Made by a program: the position numbers and the translations under genes | The notes under the pieces: generated by a model | What the model saw: only the letters and a program-made list of their open reading frames with translations | What the model was told of the DNA's origin: nothing | Databases searched by the model: none | Shown: piece by piece, positions 1 through 8,294 of the stretch | How the letters are laid out: every line of letters begins with the position of its first letter | Position numbering within the stretch: the stretch's first letter is position 1 | Source of the DNA: DAITPV01 sp050692555 | GTDB lineage: Bacteria > Actinomycetota > UBA4738 > CALAEC01 | Reading direction: 5' to 3' | Length of the DNA: 52,364 nt | Assembly: GCA_050692555.1 (NCBI GenBank) | Contig: JBOGVS010000025.1 | Location: forward strand, 1-52,364

Positions 1-193
1 GCTGGAGCACTCCTGGCGAGCTACCCCCCCGAACCCCCCGTTTGATCTGGGGGTCCGCTCGCCCGGTGATGTCCTTGCTGGAGCACTCCTGGCGAGCTAC
101 CCCCCCGAACCCCCCGTTTGATCGGGGGGTCCGCTCGCCCGGTGATGTCCTTGCTGGAGCACTCCTGGCGAGCTACCCCCCCGAACCCCCCGT
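1..193. repeat. 76-bp tandem repeat with hairpin potential, about 2.5 copies
   Basis: Units begin at 1, 77 and 153 (period 76). Units 1 and 2 differ by about one base, and the third stops at about 193. Each unit has a GGCGAGC arm followed by C7, GAA and C6, then a G5-G6 run and a GCTCGCC arm. The two arms and the C/G runs are complementary, so each unit can fold (for example 15-63). A diverged copy lies at 48520-48586 in a different gene neighbourhood, so this is a dispersed element. Bases 194-321 hold nothing else I can identify. Confidence 0.85.
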
Positions 194-321
194 TGGGCGC
201 CAGATGGCCTACGCGGGAGGGTTCAGATGGGTCATGCGTGGGTAGTCATCCCGGACCACGCCCGAAATGCCCCATGCGTGCTATGGATTCGGGGGCAGCC
301 CGGGCCGATGATGAAGAGGAC

Positions 322-663
322 ATGACCCGCCACCTCCGCCCCGTCCCGCAGCCCGCGACTGGCCCGGCCTTCGTGATCGGTCGCACCCGTCACGTCCGTC
401 CCGGTGCCCCGTTCGTCCTGGCCCACTGCGCGGGCCCGGCCGTGGCGGCGGTATTCGCGCTGGGCGGAACAGAGGTCCGTTCGCGGTCCGAGATGGACTC
501 AGACGCCGCGCTGACCGAGGCCCTGAGAGCCTGGGAGAGCGGCGATCAGGGGCTGTTCGAACAGGAGCAGGCGGCGCGCGCGGCCTTCACCAAGCAGGAC
601 CGCCGCGACCTGATGCGGCGCCTTCCCCATCCCTCCGCGGTGGCCAAGCTCTCACTTCCCTAA
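322..663 (+). CDS. Hypothetical protein, 113 aa
   Basis: Not recognised. The ATG at 322 follows a purine-rich GAAGAGGA stretch that could serve as ribosome binding site, with short spacing. The product has a basic N-terminus, a hydrophobic alanine/valine stretch in the middle and a charged helical C-terminal half rich in Glu, Asp, Ala and Arg, with no obvious membrane span or known motif. It converges on the isocitrate dehydrogenase gene and the two tails overlap by 3 bases. The open frame continues upstream into the tandem repeat, where it is merely repeat read-through. It may be a real small gene or a chance frame in GC-rich DNA. Confidence 0.4.
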   Translation: MTRHLRPVPQPATGPAFVIGRTRHVRPGAPFVLAHCAGPAVAAVFALGGTEVRSRSEMDSDAALTEALRAWESGDQGLFEQEQAARAAFTKQDRRDLMRRLPHPSAVAKLSLP

Positions 664-1748
664 TTTCCCGCTTCGAGCTTCTCGATCACGCCATCGGCGA
701 CCTCGGACGTCCCCACGGCGGTGGGATCGTCCCGGGAGGGCTTCATGTCGTACGTGACGTCCTTCCCTTCCTTGATCACCGCTGCCAGGGCCCGCTCCAG
801 ACGATCCGCGGCGTCGCGCTCCTCCAGGTACCTGAGCATGAGCATGCCCGAGAACATCATGGCCATGGGGTTGACCTTGTTCATCCCCTTGTACTTGGGA
901 GCGCTCCCGTGGGTGGCCTCGAACACCGCCACCCCGTCGCCGATGTTCCCTCCCGGAGCAACACCCAGCCCACCGATCAGCCCGGCGCACAGGTCCGAGA
1001 TGATGTCGCCGTAGAGGTTCGGCAGCACCAGCACGTCGTACTCCTCCGGCCGGGCCACGAGCTGCATCGCCAGGTTGTCGACGATCCGATCCTCGAACTC
1101 GATGTCGGGGTATTCCTCGGCCACCTCGCGGGCGGTTTCCAGGAACAAGCCGTCGGAGAACTTCATGATGTTGGCCTTGTGTACCGCGGTGACCTTCTTC
1201 CGCCCCTCCCGGCGGGCGTACTCGAAGGCGAACCGGACGATCCTCCGGGTCCCGGTCACCGAGATGGGTTTGATCGAGATCCCGGAGTCCTCGCGAATCC
1301 GGCGGCCCGACAGCTGGGCGATGAAATCGATCAGCTCCTTGGACTCCTTGGTACCCTGCTCGAACTCGATCCCGGCGTACAGGTCCTCGTGGTTCTCCCG
1401 GCAGATCACCACGTCGACGTTCTCGTAGCGGGTCCGGACGCCCGGGTACCACTTGCACGGTCGGAGGCAGCAGTAGAGGTCGAGCTCCTTCCGGAGCGCC
1501 ACGTTCACGCTGCGGAACCCCTTCCCCACCGGCGTGGTGATGGGACCCTTGATGGCCACCCCGTTCGAGCGGATCGATTCGAGAACGTGCTCGGGGAGCG
1601 GGGTGTCGTACTTGTCCATGACGTCGGCGCCGGCCTCCTGGACGTCCCAGTCGAGCTCCACACCGGTGGCTTCCAGCACCCGCCTGGTGGCCTCGGACAG
1701 CTCCGGTCCCACCCCGTCGCCGGGAATGAGGGTCACGCGATGCGCCAT
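660..1748 (-). CDS. icd: Isocitrate dehydrogenase (short type, NAD(P)-dependent)
   Basis: Oxidatively decarboxylates isocitrate to 2-oxoglutarate in the TCA cycle. The 362-aa protein has the isocitrate-binding Ser80-x-Asn82-x3-Arg86 signature, Arg96, Arg117 in CRENHEDLY, Lys191 and the metal-binding GDIISD aspartates (248, 252), which separate it from isopropylmalate dehydrogenase. The coenzyme loop reads THGSAPKYKG. Lys285-Tyr286 match the NADP-selecting pair of the E. coli enzyme (Lys344/Tyr345), while the position of its Arg395 appears to be proline, so coenzyme preference is uncertain. I chose the ATG at 1748 because AAGGAG precedes it; an upstream in-frame ATG at 1781 lacks such a site. 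Transcribed divergently from citrate synthase. Confidence 0.93.
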   Translation of the reverse strand: MAHRVTLIPGDGVGPELSEATRRVLEATGVELDWDVQEAGADVMDKYDTPLPEHVLESIRSNGVAIKGPITTPVGKGFRSVNVALRKELDLYCCLRPCKWYPGVRTRYENVDVVICRENHEDLYAGIEFEQGTKESKELIDFIAQLSGRRIREDSGISIKPISVTGTRRIVRFAFEYARREGRKKVTAVHKANIMKFSDGLFLETAREVAEEYPDIEFEDRIVDNLAMQLVARPEEYDVLVLPNLYGDIISDLCAGLIGGLGVAPGGNIGDGVAVFEATHGSAPKYKGMNKVNPMAMMFSGMLMLRYLEERDAADRLERALAAVIKEGKDVTYDMKPSRDDPTAVGTSEVADGVIEKLEAGN

Positions 1749-1779
1749 GGATCGCTCCTTCGTCGCCGGATGTGGGGCC

Positions 1780-1800
1780 ATGATAGGCGGTTGCTATAGT
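1780..1800. promoter_or_regulatory. Divergent -10 boxes for icd and citrate synthase
   Basis: On the minus strand TATCAT (1785-1780) lies upstream of icd. On the plus strand TATAGT (1795-1800) ends 10 bases before the GTG of citrate synthase, which would give a very short leader. No convincing -35 box was seen for either. The two promoters are back to back within 21 bases, so a regulator bound here could act on both TCA genes. Confidence 0.45.
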
Positions 1801-1810
1801 TCCCCGGAGC

Positions 1811-2929
1811 GTGACGGACAAGGGACTGGCCGACGTCGTGGCCGCGGAGACCGCGGTCTCCGACATCGACGGCAAGCTCGGGAAGCTCTTCTACGCCGGG
1901 TACGACATCCACGATCTGGCCACCTACTCCACGTTCGAGGAGACCGTCTTCCTCATCCACAATGGGCGGCTGCCCACCCGGGAGGAGCTCGAGGACCTCA
2001 CGGCGAGGCTGGTGGCCGAGCGGGAGCTGGACTCCTGGCTCCAGGGCCTGATGCCCACGTTCGCCGAAGTGACCTCCCCCATGTCGATGCTCCGGACGAG
2101 CGTGTCCGCCTCCTCGGCCTACGACCCGGACGGGTGGGACCAGTCGGCAGAGGCAAACGAGCGAAAGGCCATCCGCCTGGTGGCCAGGTTCCCCACGATG
2201 ATCGCCACCTTCCACCGCCTCCGCACCGGGCAGGACCCCGTTCCCCCCAACCCCGCCTTGCCGCACGCCGCCAACTTCCTGGCTATGCTCACCGGGACCG
2301 AGCCGGAGGAGGAGGCTGCCCGGGCCTTCGACGTGTGCTTGATCCTTCACGCCGACCACACCATGAACGCCTCCACGTTCACCGCCCGGGTGGTGGCCTC
2401 CACGCTCGCGGACATCCATTCGGCGATCACCGCCGCCATCGCGGCCCTCAAGGGTCCCCTGCACGGAGGGGCCAACGAGGCCGTGTTCGAGATGCTCGGG
2501 GAGATCGGAGACGTCGACAAGGTGGAGAGCTACATCCGGGACCGGCTCGACCGCAAGGAGAAGGTCATGGGCTTCGGGCACCGCGTGTACCGGACCGAGG
2601 ATCCCCGGGCCACCCATCTCCGCCGGCTGGCCCGTGAGCTTGGCGAGCGCGTCGGCGACACCCGGTGGTACGAGCTGTCCGAGCGGATCGAGAAGGTGGT
2701 CATGGACGCCAAGGGCCTCTACCCGAACGTCGACTTCTACGCTGCCAGCGTGTATCACTCTCTGGGCATCCCCACGGATCTGTTCACCTGCGTGTTCGCC
2801 GCCAGCCGGATCAGCGGGTGGACGGCCCACGTCCGAGAGCAGCTGGCCGACAACCGCCTGATCCGCCCGGAGTCGGATTACATCGGCCCGCGGAACCAAA
2901 CCTACGTGAACATCGAGGAGCGGTCGTGA
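1811..2929 (+). CDS. gltA: Citrate synthase (or 2-methylcitrate synthase)
   Basis: Condenses acetyl-CoA with oxaloacetate, the entry step of the TCA cycle. The 372-aa length fits the short, dimeric bacterial type. Catalytic residues are visible: His183 in HADHTMNAS, His218 in GPLHGGANE and Asp308 in YPNVDFYAA; the GFGHRVY block carries His257. The start is GTG at 1811, preceded only by a weak CCGGAG and a close -10 box. Citrate and 2-methylcitrate synthases of this subfamily cannot be told apart by motif; the divergent icd supports citrate synthase. The stop codon overlaps the GTG of the CBS-domain gene by 4 bases. Confidence 0.93.
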   Translation: MTDKGLADVVAAETAVSDIDGKLGKLFYAGYDIHDLATYSTFEETVFLIHNGRLPTREELEDLTARLVAERELDSWLQGLMPTFAEVTSPMSMLRTSVSASSAYDPDGWDQSAEANERKAIRLVARFPTMIATFHRLRTGQDPVPPNPALPHAANFLAMLTGTEPEEEAARAFDVCLILHADHTMNASTFTARVVASTLADIHSAITAAIAALKGPLHGGANEAVFEMLGEIGDVDKVESYIRDRLDRKEKVMGFGHRVYRTEDPRATHLRRLARELGERVGDTRWYELSERIEKVVMDAKGLYPNVDFYAASVYHSLGIPTDLFTCVFAASRISGWTAHVREQLADNRLIRPESDYIGPRNQTYVNIEERS

Positions 2930-3387
2930 GGATCTCAGACGTGATGACCAAGGCGGCCGTGACCGACCGTCCCGACGATTCCCTGGCCGCAGCAGCCCGG
3001 AAGATGTGGGACCAGCAGACCGGCTCGCTCCTGGTGCTCGAGCGTGACGAGCTCCTGGGGATCATCACCGAGCGCGATGTCCTCCGAGCGGTGGCCACGG
3101 GGACACCCCTGGCCACGCCGGTCTCCGACGTGATGACCAAGGATCTGATCACCGTGGAGCCGAGCACGTCGCTTCGTGAAGCCGCGGCCATCATGACCGA
3201 CAAGTGGATCCGCCACCTCCCGGTCCTGGAGAGCGGCAAGCTGGTGGGGATCGTGTCCCAGCGAGACCTGTCGGGCGTCCTGGCCGGGGCCCTCAACGAG
3301 CCCGGCGACCTCCACCGCCTCATCGAGTCCAGCGAGCTGGTCCGGGAGCGGCGGCTCAAGCGGATCGAGCCCGGCGACCTGGACTAG
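2926..3387 (+). CDS. Tandem CBS-domain protein
   Basis: 153 aa made almost entirely of two CBS motifs. Each begins with a V(M)TK segment (SDVMTKAAVT near residue 4, SDVMTKDLITV near residue 67) and ends in a GIxxxRD block (GIITERDVL, GIVSQRDLS). Such stand-alone pairs bind adenosyl nucleotides and act as energy-sensing modules. The GTG at 2926 overlaps the citrate synthase stop in a GTGA, so the two are translationally coupled; a role in sensing AMP/ATP for the TCA step is inference from this coupling. The C-terminus is a short charged helix (SELVRERRLKRIEPGD). Confidence 0.85.
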   Translation: MRISDVMTKAAVTDRPDDSLAAAARKMWDQQTGSLLVLERDELLGIITERDVLRAVATGTPLATPVSDVMTKDLITVEPSTSLREAAAIMTDKWIRHLPVLESGKLVGIVSQRDLSGVLAGALNEPGDLHRLIESSELVRERRLKRIEPGDLD

Positions 3388-3389
3388 CG

Positions 3390-3807
3390 GTGGCCTGGCA
3401 GCCGCCGAAGGTCGGGGCCAAGGCGACCTGGACCCGCAGGGTCACCGCCGAGGACCTGGAGCTGTACGCCCGGATCACCGGTGACCGCAACCCCCTGCAT
3501 TTCGATGAACAATTCGCTGCCTCAACGAAGTTCGGGGGCCTGATCGCCGAGGGGGGCATCGCCGCCGGCCTGTTCAACGCCCTGGTGGCCATGGAGCTCC
3601 CCGGCGCGGGCAGCGTGTTCCTGCATCAGGAGTGGGACTAGCTGGCCCCGGTGTTCGTGGGAGACACGGTCACGGCGGAGGCCGAGGTTCGAAGCCCGAG
3701 ACGACAAGCCCATCACCAGGCTGCGATGCGTGGCCCGGAATCAGGACGGGACCGAGGTGCTCCGCGGCGAGTGCCTCGTGTACACCATGCTCCCCGAGGC
3801 CGGGTAG
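3390..3807 (+). pseudogene. Broken MaoC-like dehydratase (R-specific enoyl-CoA hydratase)
   Basis: The first 83 residues from GTG 3390 are a clear hotdog-fold hydratase: YARITGDRNPLHFDEQFA holds the catalytic Asp/His motif, followed by a GGLIAEGGIAAGL-type segment. An in-frame TAG at 3639-3641 then interrupts EWD-LAPVFVGDTV at a position where relatives usually have an aromatic residue (one base from a Tyr codon). About 50 bases later the frame shifts; the C-terminal part DDKPITRLRCVAR...LVYTM continues in another frame to a TAG at 3805-3807. Stop plus frameshift indicate a pseudogene, or two sequence errors. It starts 2 bases after the CBS gene. Confidence 0.8.
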
Positions 3808-3930
3808 GAGCGGCGGGAGTGGATCGACCGAGCCTGGACACGGCGGCGGCCCTGTTGGCGAAGGCGGGAGTCTTCATGGCACACGCTCCCTGGACGGCTG
3901 CTCACGTGGGACAACGAGGCGCTCCTCGAT

Positions 3931-4506
3931 GTGGGTCGACTTCGCTGGCATGGTCGAGGGACAGCGCAACGCTCGGAGGGGGTCTACGAGGCTGAGTGCA
4001 TCTTCTATGCGACCGCTCAGCCCTGGCAACTTCGCTTGGAAGTTGCCCGAGACACAGACTCCGGCTCAGCTCGCTATCACACGTGGGCGATCCATCCCCA
4101 GGGTTGGTGGGCCACGGACGGGGCCGTTGTCTTGACGAACGACGATCCGAAGCGAGAAGCAAGCGCATACGATCTGCCGGCACTTCTGCGGCCTTCGAGC
4201 CTGAGCTCCGGGCTCCGAATTCTGACCGCGGTTCGACAAGATCACCAAGGCCGGCCGGGAATACGGGCCCAGGCTGAGCCTAAGGAGGAACTGGCCTGGG
4301 CAGCTCCTGAGCTGGTCGTTCTCGGTGCGGAGAGACACGAGTTGATCATCGATGCCCAGCTCGGAATCCTGCTGAGATGGGAGGCCTTCGTCGACGGCCA
4401 AGTCGGCAGGCGCGATGAGCTGCTCGACCTCAAGGTCGATGCGTCTCTGGATCCCGCTCTGTTTGCACCTCCGGCGGGGCTCCCCGTTACCTCGCCTGAG
4501 GATTGA
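3931..4506 (+). CDS. Hypothetical protein, 191 aa, sigma-regulator/LolA-like C-terminal half
   Basis: Not firmly recognised. The middle (residues 25-75) alternates hydrophobic and polar residues in the manner of a beta sheet (LRLEVARDTD, WAIHPQGWWATDG). The last third (ELVVLGAERHELIIDAQLGILLRWEAFVDG) resembles the end of a family of actinobacterial proteins related to LolA/RseB-like lipid- or signal-binding folds; the assignment is a pattern judgement only. No signal peptide is seen from the GTG at 3931. The frame stays open upstream to 3808 without a start codon, so the N-terminus may be lost or start differently. Base composition is visibly less GC-biased than its neighbours. Confidence 0.55.
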   Translation: MGRLRWHGRGTAQRSEGVYEAECIFYATAQPWQLRLEVARDTDSGSARYHTWAIHPQGWWATDGAVVLTNDDPKREASAYDLPALLRPSSLSSGLRILTAVRQDHQGRPGIRAQAEPKEELAWAAPELVVLGAERHELIIDAQLGILLRWEAFVDGQVGRRDELLDLKVDASLDPALFAPPAGLPVTSPED

Positions 4507-4512
4507 GGCCGG

Positions 4513-5751
4513 CTAGCCGCGGCCGCCGGCGATGCGGGCGGCCTCCGGCGAGCGCAGCAGTCGAAGCATGGCCACGATCCCCAGCGCGGGCCCGAGGGCC
4601 AGCATGGCGAAGGCCCATCCCCAGGAAAGAGCGTCCCTGACGATGGGCACCAGCCAGATGGTGGCCACCGTGAGCGTGAACCCCACGGCGAGCTGAAGCG
4701 TCAGCGCCGTTCCCACGTACGACTGGTCGGCAACCTCCGTGACCGCGGTGGAGAACTGGGCGGAGTCGGCCACCACGGAGATGCCCCACACCAGACCCAC
4801 GGCGAGCACGAGGGCCGGAGGAGCGCCGAACAGCCACCCGATCGAGAGCGCGCACGTGCCGGAGACGGCCATGGCCAGGGCCGTGGTCCGCGACCGTCCC
4901 CATCGATCCCCCAGGATGCCCCCGAGCCAGCACCCCAGCGCCCCCGAGCCGATCACCGCGAACGTGGCCAGGGCCGCTGCATTCGGGTCGGGCCGGCCCG
5001 TCGACGCCAGCGATTCGGAGAGGAAGACCAGGAACCAGGCCCACATCGCGTACAGCTCCCACATGTGGCCGAAGTAGCCAAGGCTGGCCAGCCGGGTCGC
5101 CCGGTTCGCGAACGCCCTCCGGACCTGCGAGGGATCGAAGGACGCCCGAGGGAACGGATACGGCCCGTCGCGGACCAGCAGCACCGCCACCAGCCCGCCC
5201 ACCACCGTCAGCCCAGACGTGGCCAAGACCACCGTCCTCCACGGGAGACCACCGAGCCCATTCACCAGGTGCGGCATCGCCGACCCCAGCGTGAGCGCCC
5301 CGACCAGGATCCCCAGCGCGGTCCCCCGCTCCCCTGAGCGGTACCAGCTGGCCATGACCTTCAGTCCGGGCGGGTAGACCCCGGCAAGGAAGAACCCCGT
5401 CAGGAACCGCAGGACGATACCGAGACCGGCGCCATCCGCCACGGTCACCAGCGAATTCACCGCAGCTGCACCAAGTGCTGAGACGGCGATGACCCGCCGG
5501 GCGGGGAAGACGTCGGCCACGTTGAGCGTGGCCGACACCAGGGCTCCGGCCACGAATCCGAGCTGGACGGAGATCGTCAGCCAGGCCGCAGCTGTGGGTG
5601 TGAGCGCCCAATCCAGTCGGAGCTGAGGGATGACGGCCGAGGCAGAGAACCACGTGGTCATCCCCAGGAGGGCTGCGGCGGCCAGGAGAACCAGAGCACC
5701 TCGGCGAGCTTGGAGGGTGGCGGGCGCGGCCGGCGCACCGGCCTCGGTCAT
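4513..5751 (-). CDS. Major facilitator superfamily transporter
   Basis: 412 aa with about 12 hydrophobic segments starting at residue 14 (GALVLLAAAALLGMTTWFS). The loop after segment 2-3 (FPARR) and the repeat at mid-protein (GDRWGRSRT, near residue 285) are the two copies of the MFS loop motif. Substrate cannot be read from the sequence. The ATG at 5751 overlaps the stop of the metF-like gene (ATGA), so it is the last gene of the purH-to-MFS run. A much longer frame upstream is only an overlap of the metF region. Confidence 0.8.
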   Translation of the reverse strand: MTEAGAPAAPATLQARRGALVLLAAAALLGMTTWFSASAVIPQLRLDWALTPTAAAWLTISVQLGFVAGALVSATLNVADVFPARRVIAVSALGAAAVNSLVTVADGAGLGIVLRFLTGFFLAGVYPPGLKVMASWYRSGERGTALGILVGALTLGSAMPHLVNGLGGLPWRTVVLATSGLTVVGGLVAVLLVRDGPYPFPRASFDPSQVRRAFANRATRLASLGYFGHMWELYAMWAWFLVFLSESLASTGRPDPNAAALATFAVIGSGALGCWLGGILGDRWGRSRTTALAMAVSGTCALSIGWLFGAPPALVLAVGLVWGISVVADSAQFSTAVTEVADQSYVGTALTLQLAVGFTLTVATIWLVPIVRDALSWGWAFAMLALGPALGIVAMLRLLRSPEAARIAGGRG

Positions 5752-6647
5752 GGCCGGGGCAACAGCCCGGCGCGCTCGATGACCTTCCGTACCGGCTCCT
5801 CCTTCCCGATGCCCATCACGTGCACACCGGCGATGCCGTCGATCTTCTGGATGGTGGCCACGATCTCCACGGTCAGGTCGACGCCCGCTTCCCGGGGGTC
5901 CGGGGAACCCTCGAGGCGCTCGATGACGGCGTCGGGGACCACCACCCCCGGCAGGTTCTCCCGCATGAACCGTGCTGCCGAAGCCGATCGTGGGGGGGCA
6001 ACCCCAACCAGGACGAACAACCGCTCCAGGAGCCCCCGGGGCCGAACCGCGTCCACCCATTCTCCCAGCGCGTCGACGTCGTACACGATCTGGGTCTGGA
6101 CGAAGTCCGCCCCCGCGTCGGCCTTCTGCTCCAGCCGGCGGGGGTCGTAGCCGGGCTCCAACGGGACGTCGGCGACACCGACGAAGTACCGCGGCGCCGG
6201 GTCCACGGGGTCGCCGGAGAGCGACCGCCCCTCGTCCCGGAGCTGGACCGCGAAGCGCACCAGGTCCAGAACGGTAAGGTCGTGAACCTCGGCCGCCTCG
6301 GGGTCGGCGACGGGGTCTCCGGTGAGGCACAGAACGTTCCGGGCCCCCACCGCCCAGGCTCCGAGGAGATCACCGTGGAGCGCCAGCCTGTTTCGGTCGC
6401 GGCAGGCAAGCTGGAGGACGGGCTCCAGACCTTCACGCGCCACGATCGCGGCGCCCGCCACCGGAGACATGTGGGCGGAGCCGGTGGGGCTGTCGGTGAC
6501 GTTCACCGCATCCGCGTATCCGGTCAGCGCCCGGGCCTGGGCCGCCACCGCCGCCGAGTCGGCGTTGCGGGGCGGGACGACCTCGGCCGTCACCGCGAAC
6601 GAGCCTTCGTCGAGGATCCGCTCCAACCGGCTGTCGGAGCGGGTCAT
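5748..6647 (-). CDS. metF: Methylenetetrahydrofolate reductase family protein
   Basis: Reduces 5,10-methylenetetrahydrofolate to 5-methyltetrahydrofolate on FAD, feeding methionine synthesis. The 299-aa TIM-barrel protein shows AEVVPPRNADS near the N-terminus, the SPTGSAHMSPVA substrate-loop region (the T-D-S/P block), LCLTGDP and GADFVQTQIVYD, all typical of the family. The ATG at 6647 overlaps the folD stop in an ATGA, which fixes the start and places it directly after the enzyme that makes its substrate. A role with corrinoid-dependent or other one-carbon enzymes instead of methionine synthesis is possible. Confidence 0.82.
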   Translation of the reverse strand: MTRSDSRLERILDEGSFAVTAEVVPPRNADSAAVAAQARALTGYADAVNVTDSPTGSAHMSPVAGAAIVAREGLEPVLQLACRDRNRLALHGDLLGAWAVGARNVLCLTGDPVADPEAAEVHDLTVLDLVRFAVQLRDEGRSLSGDPVDPAPRYFVGVADVPLEPGYDPRRLEQKADAGADFVQTQIVYDVDALGEWVDAVRPRGLLERLFVLVGVAPPRSASAARFMRENLPGVVVPDAVIERLEGSPDPREAGVDLTVEIVATIQKIDGIAGVHVMGIGKEEPVRKVIERAGLLPRP

Positions 6648-7510
6648 CCACCCACGGCCACATGATCCGCTGCGGTGACCGTGTTCACCAGGAGCATGGC
6701 CACCGTCAGCGGTCCCACTCCGCCGGGCACCGGCGTGATCCACCCGGCGACCTCGGACACCTCGTCGAAGGCCACGTCACCCACCAGGCCGTCGGCGGTA
6801 CGATTGACCGCCACGTCGATCACCGCCGCGCCCGGTTTCACCATGTCCGCCGTCACCGTCCGGGGCCTTCCCGCCGCTGCGACCAGGATGTCGGCCCGCC
6901 GGGTATGGGAAGCCAGGTCTCGAGTGGCCGTGTGGCACATGGTGACCGTGGCGTTCCCCCGGTCGGTCTTCTGCGCCAGCATGATCGCCAGCGGCATCCC
7001 CACCAATGCCCCCCGGCCAACGATCACCGCCTCCCGGCCGGAGGTGGGGATGCCGGAGCGAGCCAGCATCTCCACGATGCCCGCGGGAGTGGCCGGCAGG
7101 AACGTGGCCTCTCCCCGCACCAACCGGCCCACGCTCGCTGGGGTCAGGGCGTCGACGTCCTTGGCCGTCGCGATGGCCTCGTGGACCGCGAGCACCGAGA
7201 GGTGCTCCGGCAACGGTAGCTGCACCAGGATCCCGTGGACCGCGGGGTCGTCGTTCAGCCCGTGGATCCGTTCGAGGAGCTCCTCCTGGGAGACGTCGGC
7301 CGGAAGATCGTATCGGTCCGAGTTGATGCCCACCTCGGCGCAGGCCTTCTGCTTGGCCCCCACGTAGATGCGGGAGGCCTCGTCCTCCCCGACCAGAACC
7401 GCCGCCAGGCCCGGGGTCCGGCCTTGGGCCGCCAGGGCCCGGACACGCTGGGCCACTTCCCCCCGGATCTCCGCCGCCATGGCCTTGCCGTCGATGACGC
7501 GTGCGGTCAC
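6644..7510 (-). CDS. folD: Bifunctional methylenetetrahydrofolate dehydrogenase/cyclohydrolase FolD
   Basis: Interconverts 5,10-methylene-, methenyl- and 10-formyl-tetrahydrofolate in the cytoplasm, supplying formyl groups to PurN and PurH, both encoded upstream on the same strand. The 288-aa protein has YVGAKQKACAEVGI with the catalytic Tyr and Lys, the VQLPLPEHL block, VDALTPASVG, the nucleotide-binding VGRGALVGMPLA and PVPGGVGPLTVAML at the end. Length is normal. It starts 20 bases after the aap ATPase stop and overlaps the metF start by 4 bases. Confidence 0.95.
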   Translation of the reverse strand: MTARVIDGKAMAAEIRGEVAQRVRALAAQGRTPGLAAVLVGEDEASRIYVGAKQKACAEVGINSDRYDLPADVSQEELLERIHGLNDDPAVHGILVQLPLPEHLSVLAVHEAIATAKDVDALTPASVGRLVRGEATFLPATPAGIVEMLARSGIPTSGREAVIVGRGALVGMPLAIMLAQKTDRGNATVTMCHTATRDLASHTRRADILVAAAGRPRTVTADMVKPGAAVIDVAVNRTADGLVGDVAFDEVSEVAGWITPVPGGVGPLTVAMLLVNTVTAADHVAVGG

Positions 7511-7529
7511 CGGCCCATCGTAACCGGGG

Positions 7530-8294
7530 TCAGATCAGGATCTGCGACAGGAACTGCTTGGTCCGCTCGTTCTGGGGACTGGAGAAGAACTCTCCGGGTG
7601 GCGCCTCTTCAACAACCCTTCCCGCGTCGAAGAACAGCACCCGGTCGGCCACTTCCTTGGCGAACCCGATCTCGTGGGTGATCACCACCAGGGTCATCTC
7701 CGAGCGGGCCAGCTCCTTCATCACCTCGAGGACCTCCTTGATCATCTCGGGGTCCAGCGCGGAGGTGGGCTCGTCGAACAGCATGATCTTCGGCTCCATG
7801 GCCAGGGCCCGGGCGATGGCCACCCGTTGCTGCTGTCCCCCCGAGAGCTGCGCCGGGTACTTGCCCGCCTGCTCGGGGATCCCCACTCGCTCCAGGAACT
7901 CCCGGGCCTTCTCCTCGGCCTTGGCACGAGGCCACCGGCGGACGTTCCGCGGAGCCAGGGTGATGTTGTCGATCACCCGGAGGTGGGGAAACAGGTTGAA
8001 CGACTGGAACACAATGCCGATCTCGCTGCGGATCCGCTCGATGTTCCGGATGTCGTCGGTGAGCTCGATCCCGTCGACCACGATCTGGCCTCCATCGTGC
8101 CGCTCCAGCCGGTTGACGGTCCGGATGAACGTGGACTTGCCCGAACCGGAGGGACCCACGATCACCACGACCTCTCCGCGTCGCACCGTCAGGGTGATCC
8201 CCCGAAGGGCCTGGAAGCTGCCGAAGGACTTGGTGACCTCCCGGGCCACGATCATCTCCCGGTTCGTCCCCTCGGTCACCGCAGCGCTGTTCAT
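7530..8294 (-). CDS. aapP: Amino-acid ABC transporter ATP-binding protein
   Basis: 254-aa ATPase of the polar amino-acid importer class. Walker A is GPSGSGKST, the Q-loop is FQSFNLFPHL, the signature is LSGGQQQR, Walker B is IMLFDEP followed by TSALDPEM, and the switch His is in VITHEIGFA. This set, with VNRLERHDGG, is typical of GlnQ/AapP-type proteins. ATG 8294 overlaps the stop of the upstream permease (ATGA). It energises the two permeases encoded before it. Confidence 0.92.
   Translation of the reverse strand: MNSAAVTEGTNREMIVAREVTKSFGSFQALRGITLTVRRGEVVVIVGPSGSGKSTFIRTVNRLERHDGGQIVVDGIELTDDIRNIERIRSEIGIVFQSFNLFPHLRVIDNITLAPRNVRRWPRAKAEEKAREFLERVGIPEQAGKYPAQLSGGQQQRVAIARALAMEPKIMLFDEPTSALDPEMIKEVLEVMKELARSEMTLVVITHEIGFAKEVADRVLFFDAGRVVEEAPPGEFFSSPQNERTKQFLSQILI

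Noticed and set aside
1..193. CRISPR array
   Set aside because: The units are contiguous and nearly identical over all 76 bases, with no unique spacers, and the unit is itself an inverted repeat also found elsewhere.
909..1799. Plus-strand open frame opposite icd
   Set aside because: Antisense to a clear enzyme gene, no conserved motif, His/Gly/Asp-rich composition of a shadow frame.
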